Source: Sphingobium herbicidovorans
GTDB lineage: Bacteria; Pseudomonadota; Alphaproteobacteria; Sphingomonadales; Sphingomonadaceae
Direction: 5' to 3'
Length of the DNA: 64,000 bases
Assembly: GCF_002080435.1 (NCBI RefSeq)
Contig: NZ_CP020540.1
Location: 248,001 to 312,000, forward strand
The notes under the pieces were generated by a model, which was not told the origin of the DNA, did no database searches, and saw only the letters and a list, made by a program, of their open reading frames with translations. Position 1 is the stretch's first letter. Every line of letters begins with the position of its first letter. Shown here piece after piece: positions 44,460-54,614 of the stretch. Made by a program: the position numbers and the translations under genes.

Positions 44460-44794
44460 TCGCCATCCTCTCCGTCGACATGATCAGTGCCGGTGAGGCC
44501 GCGCGAGGCGAGTAGCACCACGAGCAGCAGCGCCGTCATGGCAAAGGAAATGACGATGGCGGTCAGCACCAGTGCCTGCGGCAACGGATCGTCGTACAGT
44601 GCAGGATCGGGCGTGCCCGAGCCGACCAGCGGCGGCGCGTCGACGGCCAGCCTGCCCATCGCATAGATGAACAGGTTGACCGCGTAAGACAACATCGACA
44701 GCCCCAATATGACTTGGAAGGTGCGCGGGCGCAGCAGTAGCCAGACACCCGATGCCACCAATATGCCGATGCCGAGCGCAAGAATGATTTCCAT
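44456..44794 (-). CDS. mrpC: Mrp antiporter subunit C
   Basis: 112 residues, three helices, NuoK-like: LGLSMLSYAVNLFIYAMGRL, then DPLPQALVLTAIVISFAMTA. The stop overlaps the mrpD ATG and its start abuts the mrpA stop. Confidence 0.92.
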   Translation of the reverse strand: MEIILALGIGILVASGVWLLLRPRTFQVILGLSMLSYAVNLFIYAMGRLAVDAPPLVGSGTPDPALYDDPLPQALVLTAIVISFAMTALLLVVLLASRGLTGTDHVDGEDGE

Positions 44795-47700
44795 CAGCCT
44801 TGCTCCCTCACCGGCAAAGGGGGCGGATCGGGCTGGCGGCGCGCGGTCGTCCGGATGGACTGGTGCGCGATGGCGATCAGGATGAGGGCGGTCGTACCCA
44901 CCACCAGCAGGAAGACGCCCAAGTCGAACAGCAATGCGCTGGCAACCGGCACCTTTCCAACCAGCGGCACGTCGAGATAGCGGAAGAAGGAGGTCAGGAA
45001 GGGATAGCCGAAGATCAGAGCGCCCAACCCGGTCGCGACCGCTGTCATCAGTCCCACGCCCATCCAGTTTAACGGCTTAATGCGCAATCGCGCCTCAATG
45101 CTGCGCGTGCCTGCCGCCATATATTGGAGGATGAGGGCGATCGACATCGTCACTCCCGCGGCGAAACCGCCCCCAGGCAGATCGTGTCCCCGTATTAGCA
45201 GATAAAGCGCCAGCACCGTTATGAAGGGGAAAAGCCATTCCATAATCACGCGTGGGACGAGCAGATAGTCAGCCAGTGTATCGCCCCGCGACCGGTCGTC
45301 TCGTTCCTCGTCGAACGCATCCTGCTGGAGCTGCTGCAGCGGGCTGCGCACGCTTTCGCTCGCCGGTCGAAACCGCCGCAGCAGGGAAAATACGGTCAGC
45401 GCGACAATCGCTAGCACCGTGATCTCGCCCAAGGTGTCGAACGCACGGAAGTCGACAAGGATGACGTTGACGACATTCCTGCCGCCTGCTTCCGGATAAG
45501 ACCGTTCGATGAAGAAGCGCGAGACCGTGTCAGGCAGAGATCGAGTCATGATGGCGTAGGACAGCAACCCCAGGCCGACGCCCGCGCCTCCCGCGATTAC
45601 AAGGTCGATCGCCCTGCGCGCGCGGACGCTGATCGGCGTGCCCGCTTCCGGCCAGACGTCGGGCAGCCGCTTTGGCAACCATCGCAGGCTCAGCAGCATC
45701 AGGATCGTAGTGACGGTCTCCACCAGCAGCTGCGTCAATGCCAGGTCGGGCGCCGACAGCCATACGAAGCTGATGCAGCTGACAAGCCCCGTGCCCGACA
45801 CCAGCACGACGGCGGCCAACCGGTGATATTTCGCTTGCCATGCCGCGGCCAATGCGCAGCCTGCTCCCACCAGCCAGATCGCGCCGAAGCCAGGATCCAG
45901 CGGCGTGACGCCAAGCGTCCCGATCGCGTAGCCAGCTCGTAGGAACGGCAGAAGTCCCGCGATGCACCCGACCAGCACTAGCACGCGCAGCTGCGACTGG
46001 AGCCGCTCCGTCGCCACCACTTTCATCAGCCGTCGCGCCGCGCCGATCAGGATCGACAGCACCGTCTCGAACATACGCCGGCCCTTAAGCCGTCCCAGCA
46101 GCGGCACGGCGGATGCGGTATTCAACTGTCGTGCAAAGACGAAATATCCGGCCGCCCCAACCGCCAGCGCGACGATGCTGAGGAAAAGCGGGCGGGTGAA
46201 GCCATGCCAGATTGCGAGGCTATATGTGGGCATGTTCGGCCCCAGCACCGACCGGGCCGCGACCTCCAGCACCGGACCCATGGTCACCGCAGGAAATATG
46301 CCGACGACAAGACAGCCGACGACCAGCACTTCGATCGGCGCCCGCATCCAGCGTGGTGCTTCATGCGGCGTGCGCGGCAGGCTCGTCGGTCGCGGGCCGA
46401 AGAAGGTCTGGTGGATGAAGCGCAGTGAGTAAAGGACGCTGAAGGTCAGGCCCAGCGTCGCCAAATAGGGCAGGGCTTGGTCCAGCCACGTGTCGTTATA
46501 ATCTGTCACGGCTTCGGCAAGCAGCATTTCTTTCGAGAGGAAGCCGTTCAGCAGCGGCACCCCTGCCATCGCCGCCGCAGCGACCATGGCCAGCGTCGCG
46601 GTGATCGGCATAAAACGGTACAGCCCGCTCAGCCGTCGCAGGTCGCGCGTGCCCGCTTCATGGTCGATGATCCCGGCCGCCATGAACAGCGAGGCTTTGA
46701 ACGTCGCATGGTTGAGCGTGTGGAAGATAGCGGCGACCGCCGCAAGCGGGCTGCCGATGCCCAGCAGCAACGTGATGATGCCGAGGTGACTGATGGTGGA
46801 ATATGCTAGTAGGCCTTTCAGATCCTGTTGGAAGATCGCGGCCCAGGCGCCAATCAGCAGTGTTAACAGTCCCGCGCTTGTCACGATGTAGTACCAGGCC
46901 TCGCTCCCTGCGAGCACCGGCCACAATCGGATGAGTATGAATATGCCAGCCTTCACCATCGTGGCGGAATGGAGATAGGCCGACACCGGCGTCGGCGCGG
47001 CCATCGCATGGGGCAGCCAGAAGTGAAACGGGAATTGCGCGCTCTTGGTGAAGGCGCCGATCAGGATCAGCAGCAGCGCAGGCAGGTACAGTTCACTCGA
47101 CCTGATGGCGTCGCCCGATGCCAGAACCGCTTCCAGGTCGTAGCTTCCGACGATACGCCCTATCAGCAACAGGCCGATCAGCAGGCAAAGCCCACCCGCC
47201 GCCGTGACGATCAACGCCACGCGCGCGGCACTGCGCGCGGCTTCATTCTGGTGCCAATAGCCGATCAGCAGGAAGGAACAGAGGCTCGTCAGCTCCCAGA
47301 AAAAGGCAAGCTGAACCAGGTTGCCAGACATGACCAGGCCAAGCATCGATCCCATGAAGGCGAGCAGGAATGAAAAGAAGCGAGGAACAGGATCGTCCCG
47401 CGACATATAATAGCGTGCATACAGAACAACGAGAAACCCGATTGCCAAGACAAGCTGTGCAAAGATCCATGATAGGCCGTCGAGCCGAACCACTAAGTTC
47501 AGCCCCAGGGAGGGAAGCCATTCTATCTCGCTGCGAAGGCCTGTTCTGTCGGCCACAGCCGGGTAAAGAAGCGCGGTCAGCAGCGTGCCGGCAAGCGCGA
47601 CCATGCCAGCGATGATCCCGGCAGTATCACGCGCCCTTGAGGACAGAAAGGCGGCGGCGAGGCTGCCCAAAAACGGGAGGAGCAGGATTAACCACAGCAA
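44794..47700 (-). CDS. mrpA: Mrp antiporter subunit A with fused B
   Basis: 968 residues. Residues 1-680 are NuoL-like (MSGNLVQLAFFWELTSLCSF, FLWELTSL-type Glu, IGAFTKSAQFPFHFWLPHAM). The C-terminal 250 residues match MrpB (PRVIMEWLFPFITVLALYLL and HDLPGGGFAAGVTMSIALIL). The A/B fusion is the known alphaproteobacterial type (PhaA). It exchanges Na+ or K+ for H+ at the inner membrane for pH and salt tolerance. First gene of the A-C-D-E-F-G operon. Confidence 0.94.
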   Translation of the reverse strand: MLWLILLLPFLGSLAAAFLSSRARDTAGIIAGMVALAGTLLTALLYPAVADRTGLRSEIEWLPSLGLNLVVRLDGLSWIFAQLVLAIGFLVVLYARYYMSRDDPVPRFFSFLLAFMGSMLGLVMSGNLVQLAFFWELTSLCSFLLIGYWHQNEAARSAARVALIVTAAGGLCLLIGLLLIGRIVGSYDLEAVLASGDAIRSSELYLPALLLILIGAFTKSAQFPFHFWLPHAMAAPTPVSAYLHSATMVKAGIFILIRLWPVLAGSEAWYYIVTSAGLLTLLIGAWAAIFQQDLKGLLAYSTISHLGIITLLLGIGSPLAAVAAIFHTLNHATFKASLFMAAGIIDHEAGTRDLRRLSGLYRFMPITATLAMVAAAAMAGVPLLNGFLSKEMLLAEAVTDYNDTWLDQALPYLATLGLTFSVLYSLRFIHQTFFGPRPTSLPRTPHEAPRWMRAPIEVLVVGCLVVGIFPAVTMGPVLEVAARSVLGPNMPTYSLAIWHGFTRPLFLSIVALAVGAAGYFVFARQLNTASAVPLLGRLKGRRMFETVLSILIGAARRLMKVVATERLQSQLRVLVLVGCIAGLLPFLRAGYAIGTLGVTPLDPGFGAIWLVGAGCALAAAWQAKYHRLAAVVLVSGTGLVSCISFVWLSAPDLALTQLLVETVTTILMLLSLRWLPKRLPDVWPEAGTPISVRARRAIDLVIAGGAGVGLGLLSYAIMTRSLPDTVSRFFIERSYPEAGGRNVVNVILVDFRAFDTLGEITVLAIVALTVFSLLRRFRPASESVRSPLQQLQQDAFDEERDDRSRGDTLADYLLVPRVIMEWLFPFITVLALYLLIRGHDLPGGGFAAGVTMSIALILQYMAAGTRSIEARLRIKPLNWMGVGLMTAVATGLGALIFGYPFLTSFFRYLDVPLVGKVPVASALLFDLGVFLLVVGTTALILIAIAHQSIRTTARRQPDPPPLPVREQG

Positions 47701-47813
47701 GCTGGTATTTGGTGAGGTAATTATCGCTCTCCAAGCGGTTGGCGCTTCTATCCCTGCTAGCTGCCTCCTTGCCTCCGGTCAAAACTCAAATAGCCTAAGG
47801 CTCAGGGACATCG

Positions 47814-48692
47814 TCAGCTGTTGATGGTGAGATCATCCGCCGCTATTACGGGAACAATAAGCACGTCCTGTGTGGCATCCAGCAGCACCCCCTGGGCGAC
47901 GCTTCCAAGCAGAAATCGCTCCAAGCCCTTCCGCTGGTTTGTCCCAAGCACGATCAGATCAGCTTCCTGCTCGATTGCGCAGGCGCTGATTGCAGCTGAG
48001 GCTGAGCCTTTGAGCGGACTAAGCATGAGCTGCGCGCAATCCAATCGGCATTTCGCGAGGAACGAGGTCAACTCAGACCGAGCCCGATCCTCCTGCTGGC
48101 TGACATAATGATCAATGGCGTCCTGTACCTCCATAGCTCTCTTCATCATCCCGATCGCCGGCGCATCGAAAAGGTGCAGTGCGATTATGTCGCCTGCTGT
48201 AGCGATATCGAGCTCGGACGTGGCGTTTATCGCGACCTCAGACGCCTCGTCAAAATCGACCGCCACAAGGCTCCGCCGGTAGGGACCCGATGGAACCGCA
48301 TTGGCCATGAGGATGGGATGTCGACTACGGCGGATTGTTCGCTCAGCCGTGGTGCCGACAAAGGTGTCCAGAAATTGGCGACGATGGGGACCCACGATGA
48401 TGAGCGCGGGATCGGCTTCTTCGGCCACCTGCAGTATGCCAGTGAAAGCATCTCCAGTTGTGATCAGCCATTCAGCCCGTATTTGATCCACATCTGCCAA
48501 GGTGGAGACCGTTTGCTGCAAAATTTCGGCCGCAGCAGTTTTTTGTCGTTCGATTAAGTAGTTAGGTTGGTCGTCATCGACGACATGAACAAGCGTCAGC
48601 TCCGCTCTGACCTGCCGAGCTGTCAACACAGCTCTCCGCAGCGCCCGATCAGACCTGGTCGAGAAATCTGTGGCAACCAAGATTTGTTTCAT
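47814..48692 (-). CDS. Tandem universal stress protein
   Basis: 292 residues, two UspA domains: 1-145 (ILVATDFSTRSDRALRRAV, LIIVGPHRRQFLDTFVGTTA) and 150-290 (SLVAVDFDEASEVAINATSE, LIVLGTNQRKGLERFLLGSV). The second half has the G-rich ATP-binding loop; in the first half it is altered. A very strong ribosome site GGAGGTGA sits six bases from the ATG. Stress and starvation survival is the general role. Follows the mrp operon on the same strand, across a 113-bp gap. Confidence 0.92.
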   Translation of the reverse strand: MKQILVATDFSTRSDRALRRAVLTARQVRAELTLVHVVDDDQPNYLIERQKTAAAEILQQTVSTLADVDQIRAEWLITTGDAFTGILQVAEEADPALIIVGPHRRQFLDTFVGTTAERTIRRSRHPILMANAVPSGPYRRSLVAVDFDEASEVAINATSELDIATAGDIIALHLFDAPAIGMMKRAMEVQDAIDHYVSQQEDRARSELTSFLAKCRLDCAQLMLSPLKGSASAAISACAIEQEADLIVLGTNQRKGLERFLLGSVAQGVLLDATQDVLIVPVIAADDLTINS

Positions 48693-48789
48693 GGAATCAC
48701 CTCCTAAGCTAGCGCGCTCGCGGTATCCGTTTCACTATGCATCAATAGCATCCCAAGAGTTCGATGTCGCTGAGCAGATCGCCATTAAT

Positions 48790-49089
48790 TCAAGCGAAAG
48801 CCCACCATAGCAGGGCAACCGCTACCAGTATGGGAAAGGAGAGAACGGCGACCAATTCCTTCATCGGCCACGATAGCCGTCGCCATGCTCCCGGCGGAAA
48901 TGGTACAGCTGTTCCGCACGATCCTTGCTGGACGATAAGGATGGCTTCTTCAATTAACGATAGTTGAGCAACCAGCCCGCCAATTTCCGCAATCTCTTGC
49001 GTGTTAACTCCGGGGTATCGGTCAAGTAGAGCTTCAAGCTGCATAAATGCGCTTGAGACCGGCCGCAGCGGGTTAGACGACGTCCACAT
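48790..49089 (-). CDS. Small single-TM protein, paralogue family
   Basis: 99 residues: an N-terminal helical domain (ALLDRYPGVNTQEIAEIGGL, VAQLSLIEEAILIV) and a C-terminal membrane anchor (VAVLSFPILVAVALLWWAFA). Related in design and sequence to the proteins at 60596 and 61037. Probably a cytoplasmic helical domain held at the membrane. Unknown function. Ribosome site GAAGGA just upstream. Confidence 0.7.
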   Translation of the reverse strand: MWTSSNPLRPVSSAFMQLEALLDRYPGVNTQEIAEIGGLVAQLSLIEEAILIVQQGSCGTAVPFPPGAWRRLSWPMKELVAVLSFPILVAVALLWWAFA

Positions 49090-49640
49090 TGAACTATCCT
49101 TCAGAGCTCGACAAATTTACAAGATGAGAGGTGGTCTCCCTGCTAGATGCAGGGGAAGAAAGCTGTCAGCTTTTATGAAGTGCAGACCGCCTCGAGTAGT
49201 CACTTCCCGGACGCCAGGTGATCCACGATAGCGTCCGGCTAATTGTCGAATACTAGGCGCTGAACCTCGCCACAAGAGAAAGAATGGTTCATCACCGATG
49301 ACATAGTTATATCACATACGGAAACAAGGATGATATCGCCCTAGCCTGTATTTATAGCGTCATGATGAAAATGCATTCACCTATTATCGCTAGAAAATCC
49401 GCAGATTATGCAGTTTCATTGCCACCATGCAACGCTCCACGGCTCGCTATGCCAAACGCCGGTAACTCTGCAACAAGAACCGCTTGAAGATTTCGATCGC
49501 CTGTCCATATTGATACTGCGGGCCGGGCCCCTCTGACGGTTGTTTCGAAAACGATCGTGATGTCGGACGGCATCGGGTGGCTCGGTGCAGGTCAGTAATT
49601 TTCTCATTTCCTCCCAGCTGATCCGGTTAATCCATATCGA
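49090..49640. other. No gene in 550 bp
   Basis: Short frames only, no ribosome site with protein character. AT-rich patches near 49300-49400 may hold promoters. Confidence 0.45.
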
Positions 49641-49838
49641 TTGGAGAGAGGCTTGAATAGATTGTTATACAAATTGACCCGGTTGCACGCGAAGCTCGAA
49701 GAGGAAATCCGCGGCGAACTTAGGCGTCGTTTCCCCGACAATATGCGGTTGTTGCGGCTCAAGAAAGTGCGACTGCAGGTAAAAGATCGCCTGCACGGCC
49801 AGGGGCTTCGACGCGCAGAGAGTGAACTCGCTCGGTGA
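49641..49838 (+). CDS. YdcH/DUF465-like small protein, 3' end altered
   Basis: Up to 65 residues; the start (TTG 49641, or internal TTGs) is unclear, with GGAGAGAGG near. The core LHAKLEEEIRGELRRRFPDN then LRLKKVRLQVKDRL is the DUF465 pattern (helix-turn-helix hairpin). The last residues HGQGLRRAESELAR come from the border of an IS3 remnant (49820-49900), so the native tail may be missing. Confidence 0.55.
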   Translation: MERGLNRLLYKLTRLHAKLEEEIRGELRRRFPDNMRLLRLKKVRLQVKDRLHGQGLRRAESELAR

Positions 49839-49890
49839 TCTGAACCACCGCGTCGCGCTTGAACTCATCGCTGAAATTGGGCTTCCCCAT
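49820..49890 (-). pseudogene. IS3-family OrfA 5' remnant
   Basis: Minus-strand ATG at 49890 gives MGKPNFSDEFKRDAVVQITE, the well-known start of IS3-group OrfA transposases, then the frame loses similarity. No other part of the IS is seen nearby. It records a deleted insertion. Confidence 0.65.
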
Positions 49891-49994
49891 CGCCGCCTCC
49901 TGTCCTAAAAATAAGATCGAAGGTGTCGAGAAATCTAGGAGCTACTCAGTCCCAACGCGCTGGGACTGAGCAGTCTGCGGCTCTGAGAGTTGCC

Positions 49995-50318
49995 TCAGGG
50001 TGCGTCGTCAGAGCCGGCGACGCCACCTTCGCCTTCAAGCCTAGCTATCTGACGGGTGTCGGAACGCGTGAATTTTAGCCGTACACCGGCTCCCATTCCG
50101 CCTTCTTCTTCGACGAGGATCACCCCATAATGATCGAGTGCGCGCTGCGCGGCACATAGGTCCGCCTTCTCCGTGATCCATGCACTGCCAGCGCATTCGA
50201 TGCGGCCCAGCGTATCGGTGGAAATGCCAGCGGCGCTTGCAAAGTCTGCCGCGCTCACGCCGACCAATGCCCGCGCGGCTGCGATCACGCGACCTGTTAT
50301 GTGAACATGACCTGACAT
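49995..50318 (-). CDS. Small XRE/HTH regulator-like protein
   Basis: 107 residues from ATG 50318 with AAGGAAG upstream. ARALVGVSAADFASAAGIST and DTLGRIECAGSAW form an XRE-type helix-turn-helix (ARALLG-type N-terminus), and the C-terminus is VILVEEEGGMGAGVRLKF. Such short proteins are predicted phage-Cro-like DNA binders. It ends at 49995. The longer frame to 50534 lies inside the IS256 copy and is not credible. Confidence 0.72.
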   Translation of the reverse strand: MSGHVHITGRVIAAARALVGVSAADFASAAGISTDTLGRIECAGSAWITEKADLCAAQRALDHYGVILVEEEGGMGAGVRLKFTRSDTRQIARLEGEGGVAGSDDAP

Positions 50319-50460
50319 GAATGCTTCCTTCTCGCTCAAGGGTCCAACTCTATTTCGATCGGATTGTGCCGTCCACCTTGCGCTTGAGGATGCGGAGCTA
50401 TGAGACTTGTGGCGATAGGCTAATTCGATCGTGTCCCAAGGCATGGTGTAGGTTCGCCGG

Positions 50461-51757
50461 CGTAGCCATGGCGAACTCCGGCTAGAGCCGGGTTGATCAC
50501 GCTGCCATAGGCGGCAGGGTGACGAGAGGATCATCGCCGATTTGGGCGACGCTTTCCAGCGTCATATAGCTGGATCGCTGGACCGCCCACTCATCGTTCT
50601 GTTCCAGCAGGATAGCGCCCACGAGGCGGGTAATAGCATCCTCGTTGGGGAAGATGCCGACGACTTCGGTTCGTCGCTTGATTTCGCCGTTGAGGCGCTC
50701 GAGCGGATTGGTGGAATGCAACTTCGTGCGATGCTGCGGCGGGAAGGACATGTAGGCGAGCACGTCGGGCTCGGCGTCGTCCATCAGCTTGGCGAGCTTG
50801 GGCACCGCAGGCCGGAGCTGGTCAGCCACCTTGCGCCACTGGATCGAGGCAGCCTCGGCGGTTTCCTGCGCATAAGCGGTGGCGATCAGCGCGGACACGA
50901 CACGGTTCCGGCTCCTCCCGGCATGGGCAATGGCGTTACGGGCAAAATGCACCCGGCAGCGCTGCCAGGTGGCGTTGAAGACGCGCGATACCGCTGCCTT
51001 GATGCCTTCATGCGCGTCAGAGATGATAAGCTTCACTCCGCGCAGGCCCCGCCGCGCCAGATTGCGCAGGAAGTCGGTCCAGAAGGTCTCGGCTTCCGAT
51101 GCGCCGATCGCCATGCCCAGTACCTCGCGGCGACCATCGCTGTTGACGCCCACCGCTATGGTGACCGCTACCGAGACGATCCGTCCCGCCTGGCGCACCT
51201 TGATGTAGGTGGCATCGACCCAAAGATAAGGCCAATCGCCCTCGATTGGCCAATCTAGGAACGCTTTCACGCGTCCATCGATCTCCTGGCACAGCCGACT
51301 GACCTGGCTCTTGGAGATGCCGGTCATCCCCATCGCCTTAACCAGATCATCGACGGAGCGCGTCGAAATGCCTTGGATATACGCTTCTTGGATCACCGCC
51401 GTCAGCGCCTTCTCTGCGAGCCGGCGGGGCTCCAGGAAACCGGGGAAATAGCTCCCTGTACGTAGCTTGGGGATGCGCAGTTCGACCGTCCCCGCGCGCG
51501 TCTCCCAGTCCCGATCGCGATAGCCATTGCGCTGCGCCTGCCGCTCCGCGCTTTTCTCGCCATAGGCGGCGCCGGTCAGCCCACCGACCTCCAGTTCCAT
51601 GAGCCGTTGCGCGGCAAAGCCAATCATCTCACGCAGAAAATCGCTGTCCGCGCTCTTTCCCAGCAGCGACTGAACGTCCATCATCTCCTTGGTCATCGGG
51701 ATCTCCATAGCTTGAGTCTCGCAACCCAAATCTATCCGAGATCTCCGATGGCCACCC
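50461..51757. mobile_element. IS256-family insertion sequence
   Basis: Full-length Mutator-type transposase with imperfect inverted termini about 24 bp long (left near 50462 GTAGCCATGGCGAACTCCGG; right near 51755 as the complement of GTGGCCATCGG). Boundaries are estimated and no clear 8-bp duplication was found. Confidence 0.7.
50497..51729 (-). CDS. IS256-family (Mutator) transposase
   Basis: 410 residues, normal length. DDE core: Asp in [12 protein letters not shown], Asp in [15 protein letters not shown] and Glu in [20 protein letters not shown]. Conserved C-terminal [21 protein letters not shown] or ATG close to 51729 serves as start. Intact and probably active. Confidence 0.93.
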   Translation of the reverse strand: MGCETQAMEIPMTKEMMDVQSLLGKSADSDFLREMIGFAAQRLMELEVGGLTGAAYGEKSAERQAQRNGYRDRDWETRAGTVELRIPKLRTGSYFPGFLEPRRLAEKALTAVIQEAYIQGISTRSVDDLVKAMGMTGISKSQVSRLCQEIDGRVKAFLDWPIEGDWPYLWVDATYIKVRQAGRIVSVAVTIAVGVNSDGRREVLGMAIGASEAETFWTDFLRNLARRGLRGVKLIISDAHEGIKAAVSRVFNATWQRCRVHFARNAIAHAGRSRNRVVSALIATAYAQETAEAASIQWRKVADQLRPAVPKLAKLMDDAEPDVLAYMSFPPQHRTKLHSTNPLERLNGEIKRRTEVVGIFPNEDAITRLVGAILLEQNDEWAVQRSSYMTLESVAQIGDDPLVTLPPMAA

Positions 51758-51764
51758 GCGAAAC

Positions 51765-52231
51765 TGACCGGCCGCTACCGCGCTTAATCGATGAGCGCGC
51801 GTCCGGTCAGCTTCGCTAGCCGTCGAGCTACACCATCAACGGGGACACTACCATCGCTACTGCCATAGACGCAGATTGCTGGAACCTGCGGCTGCATAAA
51901 ATGCAGCAGGATTTGTTTACTAGTTTGAAAGTTGCGTCCCCCAAATGGGAGGCGTGGCCGACTGTGTTGCCATTCCAAAATGAGGGATGATGAGTTTCCG
52001 GGCCATGTTTTTGCAGGTAATGCTTTCACCCTTGTTCTGGTGCTTCCCGATTTTTCCACGCCATTTCCCAGGGCAGCTGTACGCCGGTGGACCGGGCGAT
52101 CAGAACGGCCAAGATCCCGACTTGTTGCATCATCTGATGAACAAGGTGGTCTGACATATTCCTTCGAACTGCCGGCGTCATGATCATGGCGTTCGGAGTT
52201 GCACTCGCGGGATGTTGGCGCTTTTTTTACC
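51765..52231. other. No gene recognised; possible remnant
   Basis: About 470 bp between the IS and the channel gene stop. One minus-strand frame (51784-51900) reads QVPAICVYGSSDGSVPVDGV and could be an old gene end, but it has no start. Confidence 0.4.
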
Positions 52232-54031
52232 TTAGTTAGAAATCCGGTTGGTTGAGCTTTGCTGTGCTGATTTGAAAACGAAACGTGATCGGCCAGTTTC
52301 CGCCTGCCTGTGGGCACCGCGCGCTTTGAGCAGATCCTGGCGTGAGAGTATGCCGATCACGCGATGAGTGTCTCTCTCGACAATGGGTATGCGCCCAATC
52401 CCGCTGTCAATGATCATGTCCGCCACGACGCCCGAAGGAGTGTCGGCGAAGGCGACCGGTTGTGCGACGTCTGAGATCGCTTCGCTGAGCGGAGTATCCG
52501 CTTCGCGGGGATCAACCTGCCAGCGCAGAGCGTCGGTTCTTGAAACCAGACCAATGAGACGTTGCTCCTCATCTACTACGGGATAGCTGCGATGGCGTGC
52601 GTCGCCCGAGAAGAAGTTTAGCGCCTCCGACTTGGTCATGGATCCCGGCAAGGTATCGGGATTCTCCGTCATGAGCTGCCCTGCTTGCAGCAGGTCGAGA
52701 GCATCGACCGTATATTCCTGAAGTATGTGGCGACCGCGGCGGGCAATCTTTTCAGTCAGGATAGACCGCCTCATTAGAAGGACGCTAACACCATAAGCTG
52801 CCGCCGCAGACGTCATCGTAAAGGGTAGGGCACTGAAATGAGCAGTGAGCTCAGCGGCAAACATGGCGCCCGTTAGTGGGGCGCGCATCGCTCCGCTCAT
52901 GATGCCCGCCATTCCTATCATAGCCCAGACGCCCGCATCCCCCGGGAGAAATTGGCCCATGAGAAAGCCTGCTGCACCGCCCAGGATGAGGAGGGGAGCG
53001 AGCACACCGCCAGACGTTCCAGATCCCAGCGCGATCAGCCAGACCACAGCTTTGACGACAAGCAACGCCATCGCGACCCTGAGAGTAAGTGAGCCGTTCA
53101 GCAACGTATCGATGTTGCCGTAACCAGCTCCGAGAACGTGGGCGTCGATCAAACCTCCCACACCTACGGCAATCGCTCCGATCGCTGGCCACCACATCCA
53201 GTGCACGGGCAGCTTATGAAAGAGATCCTCGATATAGTAGAGCGAGCTGGAAAGCAGTGTGGCCTGCAGACCGACTCCAATTCCCACAGCTGCCGCTGCT
53301 AACAAATTCCAGTCCGTTTCTGGAAACAGGCCCGCCATGGGAAACATCGGGCCTGAGCCGAGCAGGTGAGGGCGCAAAGCGAAGGCTACCATCGCAGCGA
53401 CGACCACAGGCACGAAGCTGCGCGGCTTCCATTCGAAAAGCAAGACTTCGATGGCGAGCAGAATAGCGGCAAGCGGCGTTCCGAATATTGCCGTCATTCC
53501 CGCCGCTGCGCCAGCTACAAGTAAGGTTTTGCGTTCGGCGGCGCTCAGATGGAAGCATTGCGCGAACAGGGATCCGATAGCGCCGCCGGTCATGATAATC
53601 GGCCCCTCCGCACCAAATGGTCCTCCGCTACCGATCGAAATGGCCGATGATAATGGCTTGAGCAGAGCGACTTTGACGGAAAGGCGGCTTTCGCCGAAGA
53701 GGATCGTCTCGATCGCTTCGGGAATGCCATGTCCCCGTATCTTTTCAGAACCAAAACGTGCCATCAGCCCGACGATGAGACTTCCCAGAATAGGTATGGC
53801 GACCACCCACAAACCAAGGGAAGCATCCGTGATGTGTACATCGTCGATGGAAAAGCGCCCGAACCAGAAGAGATTGGTAGCAAAGGCAATGAGCTTAACA
53901 AGAATCCAGGCACCCATGGCCCCGCCAGAGCCAACCACAATGGCCATGGCCGCGAGCAGCAGCATGCGTCGATCGACGCTATGATCGCCCAGTTTATGGT
54001 GTTCGACGGCGCGTGCAGGTGTAGGTGACAT
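52232..54031 (-). CDS. ClC-type chloride channel/antiporter with CBS pair
   Basis: 599 residues from ATG 54031 (a longer frame adds no similarity). About 14-18 membrane helices. Selectivity motifs: IGSGGPFGAEGP (GSGIP/GxEGP-like), LGSGTSGGVLAP (GxFxP-like) and FGTPLAAILLAIE. C-terminal CBS domains (about 455-575) with MTENPDTLPGS and GIGRIPIVERD. It moves chloride (or fluoride/nitrate) and may be tuned by nucleotide binding. Divergent from a MarR gene over a shared 74-bp region. Confidence 0.9.
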   Translation of the reverse strand: MSPTPARAVEHHKLGDHSVDRRMLLLAAMAIVVGSGGAMGAWILVKLIAFATNLFWFGRFSIDDVHITDASLGLWVVAIPILGSLIVGLMARFGSEKIRGHGIPEAIETILFGESRLSVKVALLKPLSSAISIGSGGPFGAEGPIIMTGGAIGSLFAQCFHLSAAERKTLLVAGAAAGMTAIFGTPLAAILLAIEVLLFEWKPRSFVPVVVAAMVAFALRPHLLGSGPMFPMAGLFPETDWNLLAAAAVGIGVGLQATLLSSSLYYIEDLFHKLPVHWMWWPAIGAIAVGVGGLIDAHVLGAGYGNIDTLLNGSLTLRVAMALLVVKAVVWLIALGSGTSGGVLAPLLILGGAAGFLMGQFLPGDAGVWAMIGMAGIMSGAMRAPLTGAMFAAELTAHFSALPFTMTSAAAAYGVSVLLMRRSILTEKIARRGRHILQEYTVDALDLLQAGQLMTENPDTLPGSMTKSEALNFFSGDARHRSYPVVDEEQRLIGLVSRTDALRWQVDPREADTPLSEAISDVAQPVAFADTPSGVVADMIIDSGIGRIPIVERDTHRVIGILSRQDLLKARGAHRQAETGRSRFVFKSAQQSSTNRISN

Positions 54032-54069
54032 TAAAATAAGGGCCCTTCTCAGCGAGAGAGGGCATTTAT

Positions 54070-54082
54070 ATCGTAGTACGAT
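54070..54082. promoter_or_regulatory. Palindrome in clc-marR intergenic region
   Basis: ATCGTA-G-TACGAT, perfect dyad centred between the divergent genes. Same motif as 54615-54627. Likely MarR-family operator. Confidence 0.65.
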
Positions 54083-54105
54083 CATATACAACCGCGGAGA
54101 ATGAT

Positions 54106-54546
54106 GTGCGTGCCAAAGCCGATCCACTTCAAGATTCGGACTATGCAGCATTGGCGAAGTTTCGGCACGAGATCCGCCATTTTCAGGCGTTCAGCGAGGT
54201 TCAGGCAGCCGAGGTCGGGCTTACGCCACAGCAGCACCAGGCGCTCTTAGCAATTCGGGCGGCCTCTCCCGACGAAGCCACCGTAGGGCATGTGGCCGAA
54301 AGATTGGTCTTGAAACCACATAGTGCGACTGGCCTTGTGGATCGCTTGGTAGCCTTGGGCCTTGTTGCACGCAAAGCAGCGAGCAATGATCGTCGGCGTG
54401 CGATGCTGCGCCTCACCGACAGAGCGTATGAGATCCTCGCCGATCTTTCGGCGGTCCATCGTGACGAAATACGAAGATTGAAGCCTTTGTTGCTCGATAT
54501 TCTTAGCGAATTCGATGTTGTGTATGACCGCCAAGGGGCTGAATAA
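54106..54546 (+). CDS. MarR-family transcriptional regulator
   Basis: 146 residues from GTG 54106, with a GGAG ribosome site upstream. Winged-helix core: GLTPQQHQALLAIRA, PDEATVGHVAERLVLKPHSA, TGLVDRLVALGLVARKAASN, DRRRAMLRLTD (wing). Predicted repressor of the divergent ClC gene and itself through the ATCGTAGTACGAT palindrome. Ligand unknown. Confidence 0.88.
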   Translation: MRAKADPLQDSDYAALAKFRHEIRHFQAFSEVQAAEVGLTPQQHQALLAIRAASPDEATVGHVAERLVLKPHSATGLVDRLVALGLVARKAASNDRRRAMLRLTDRAYEILADLSAVHRDEIRRLKPLLLDILSEFDVVYDRQGAE

Positions 54547-54614
54547 GGCGCATCAGCAGCGACAAACTGCTTGCGCACGACGAGAGGCAAGCCTGTGACG
54601 CCCTTGCATTCTGT

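Noticed and set aside
42541..44483. Several plus-strand frames across mrpD and mrpC
   Set aside because: Antisense shadows of hydrophobic GC-rich genes, Gln/Arg-rich without ribosome sites.
48108..48557. 149-codon plus-strand frame within the universal stress gene
   Set aside because: Fully antisense to a well-supported UspA gene with a very strong ribosome site.
51784..52317. 177-codon minus-strand frame next to the ClC gene
   Set aside because: Composition is erratic, the start overlaps the ClC 3' end, and no family features are seen. At most a short remnant at its end.
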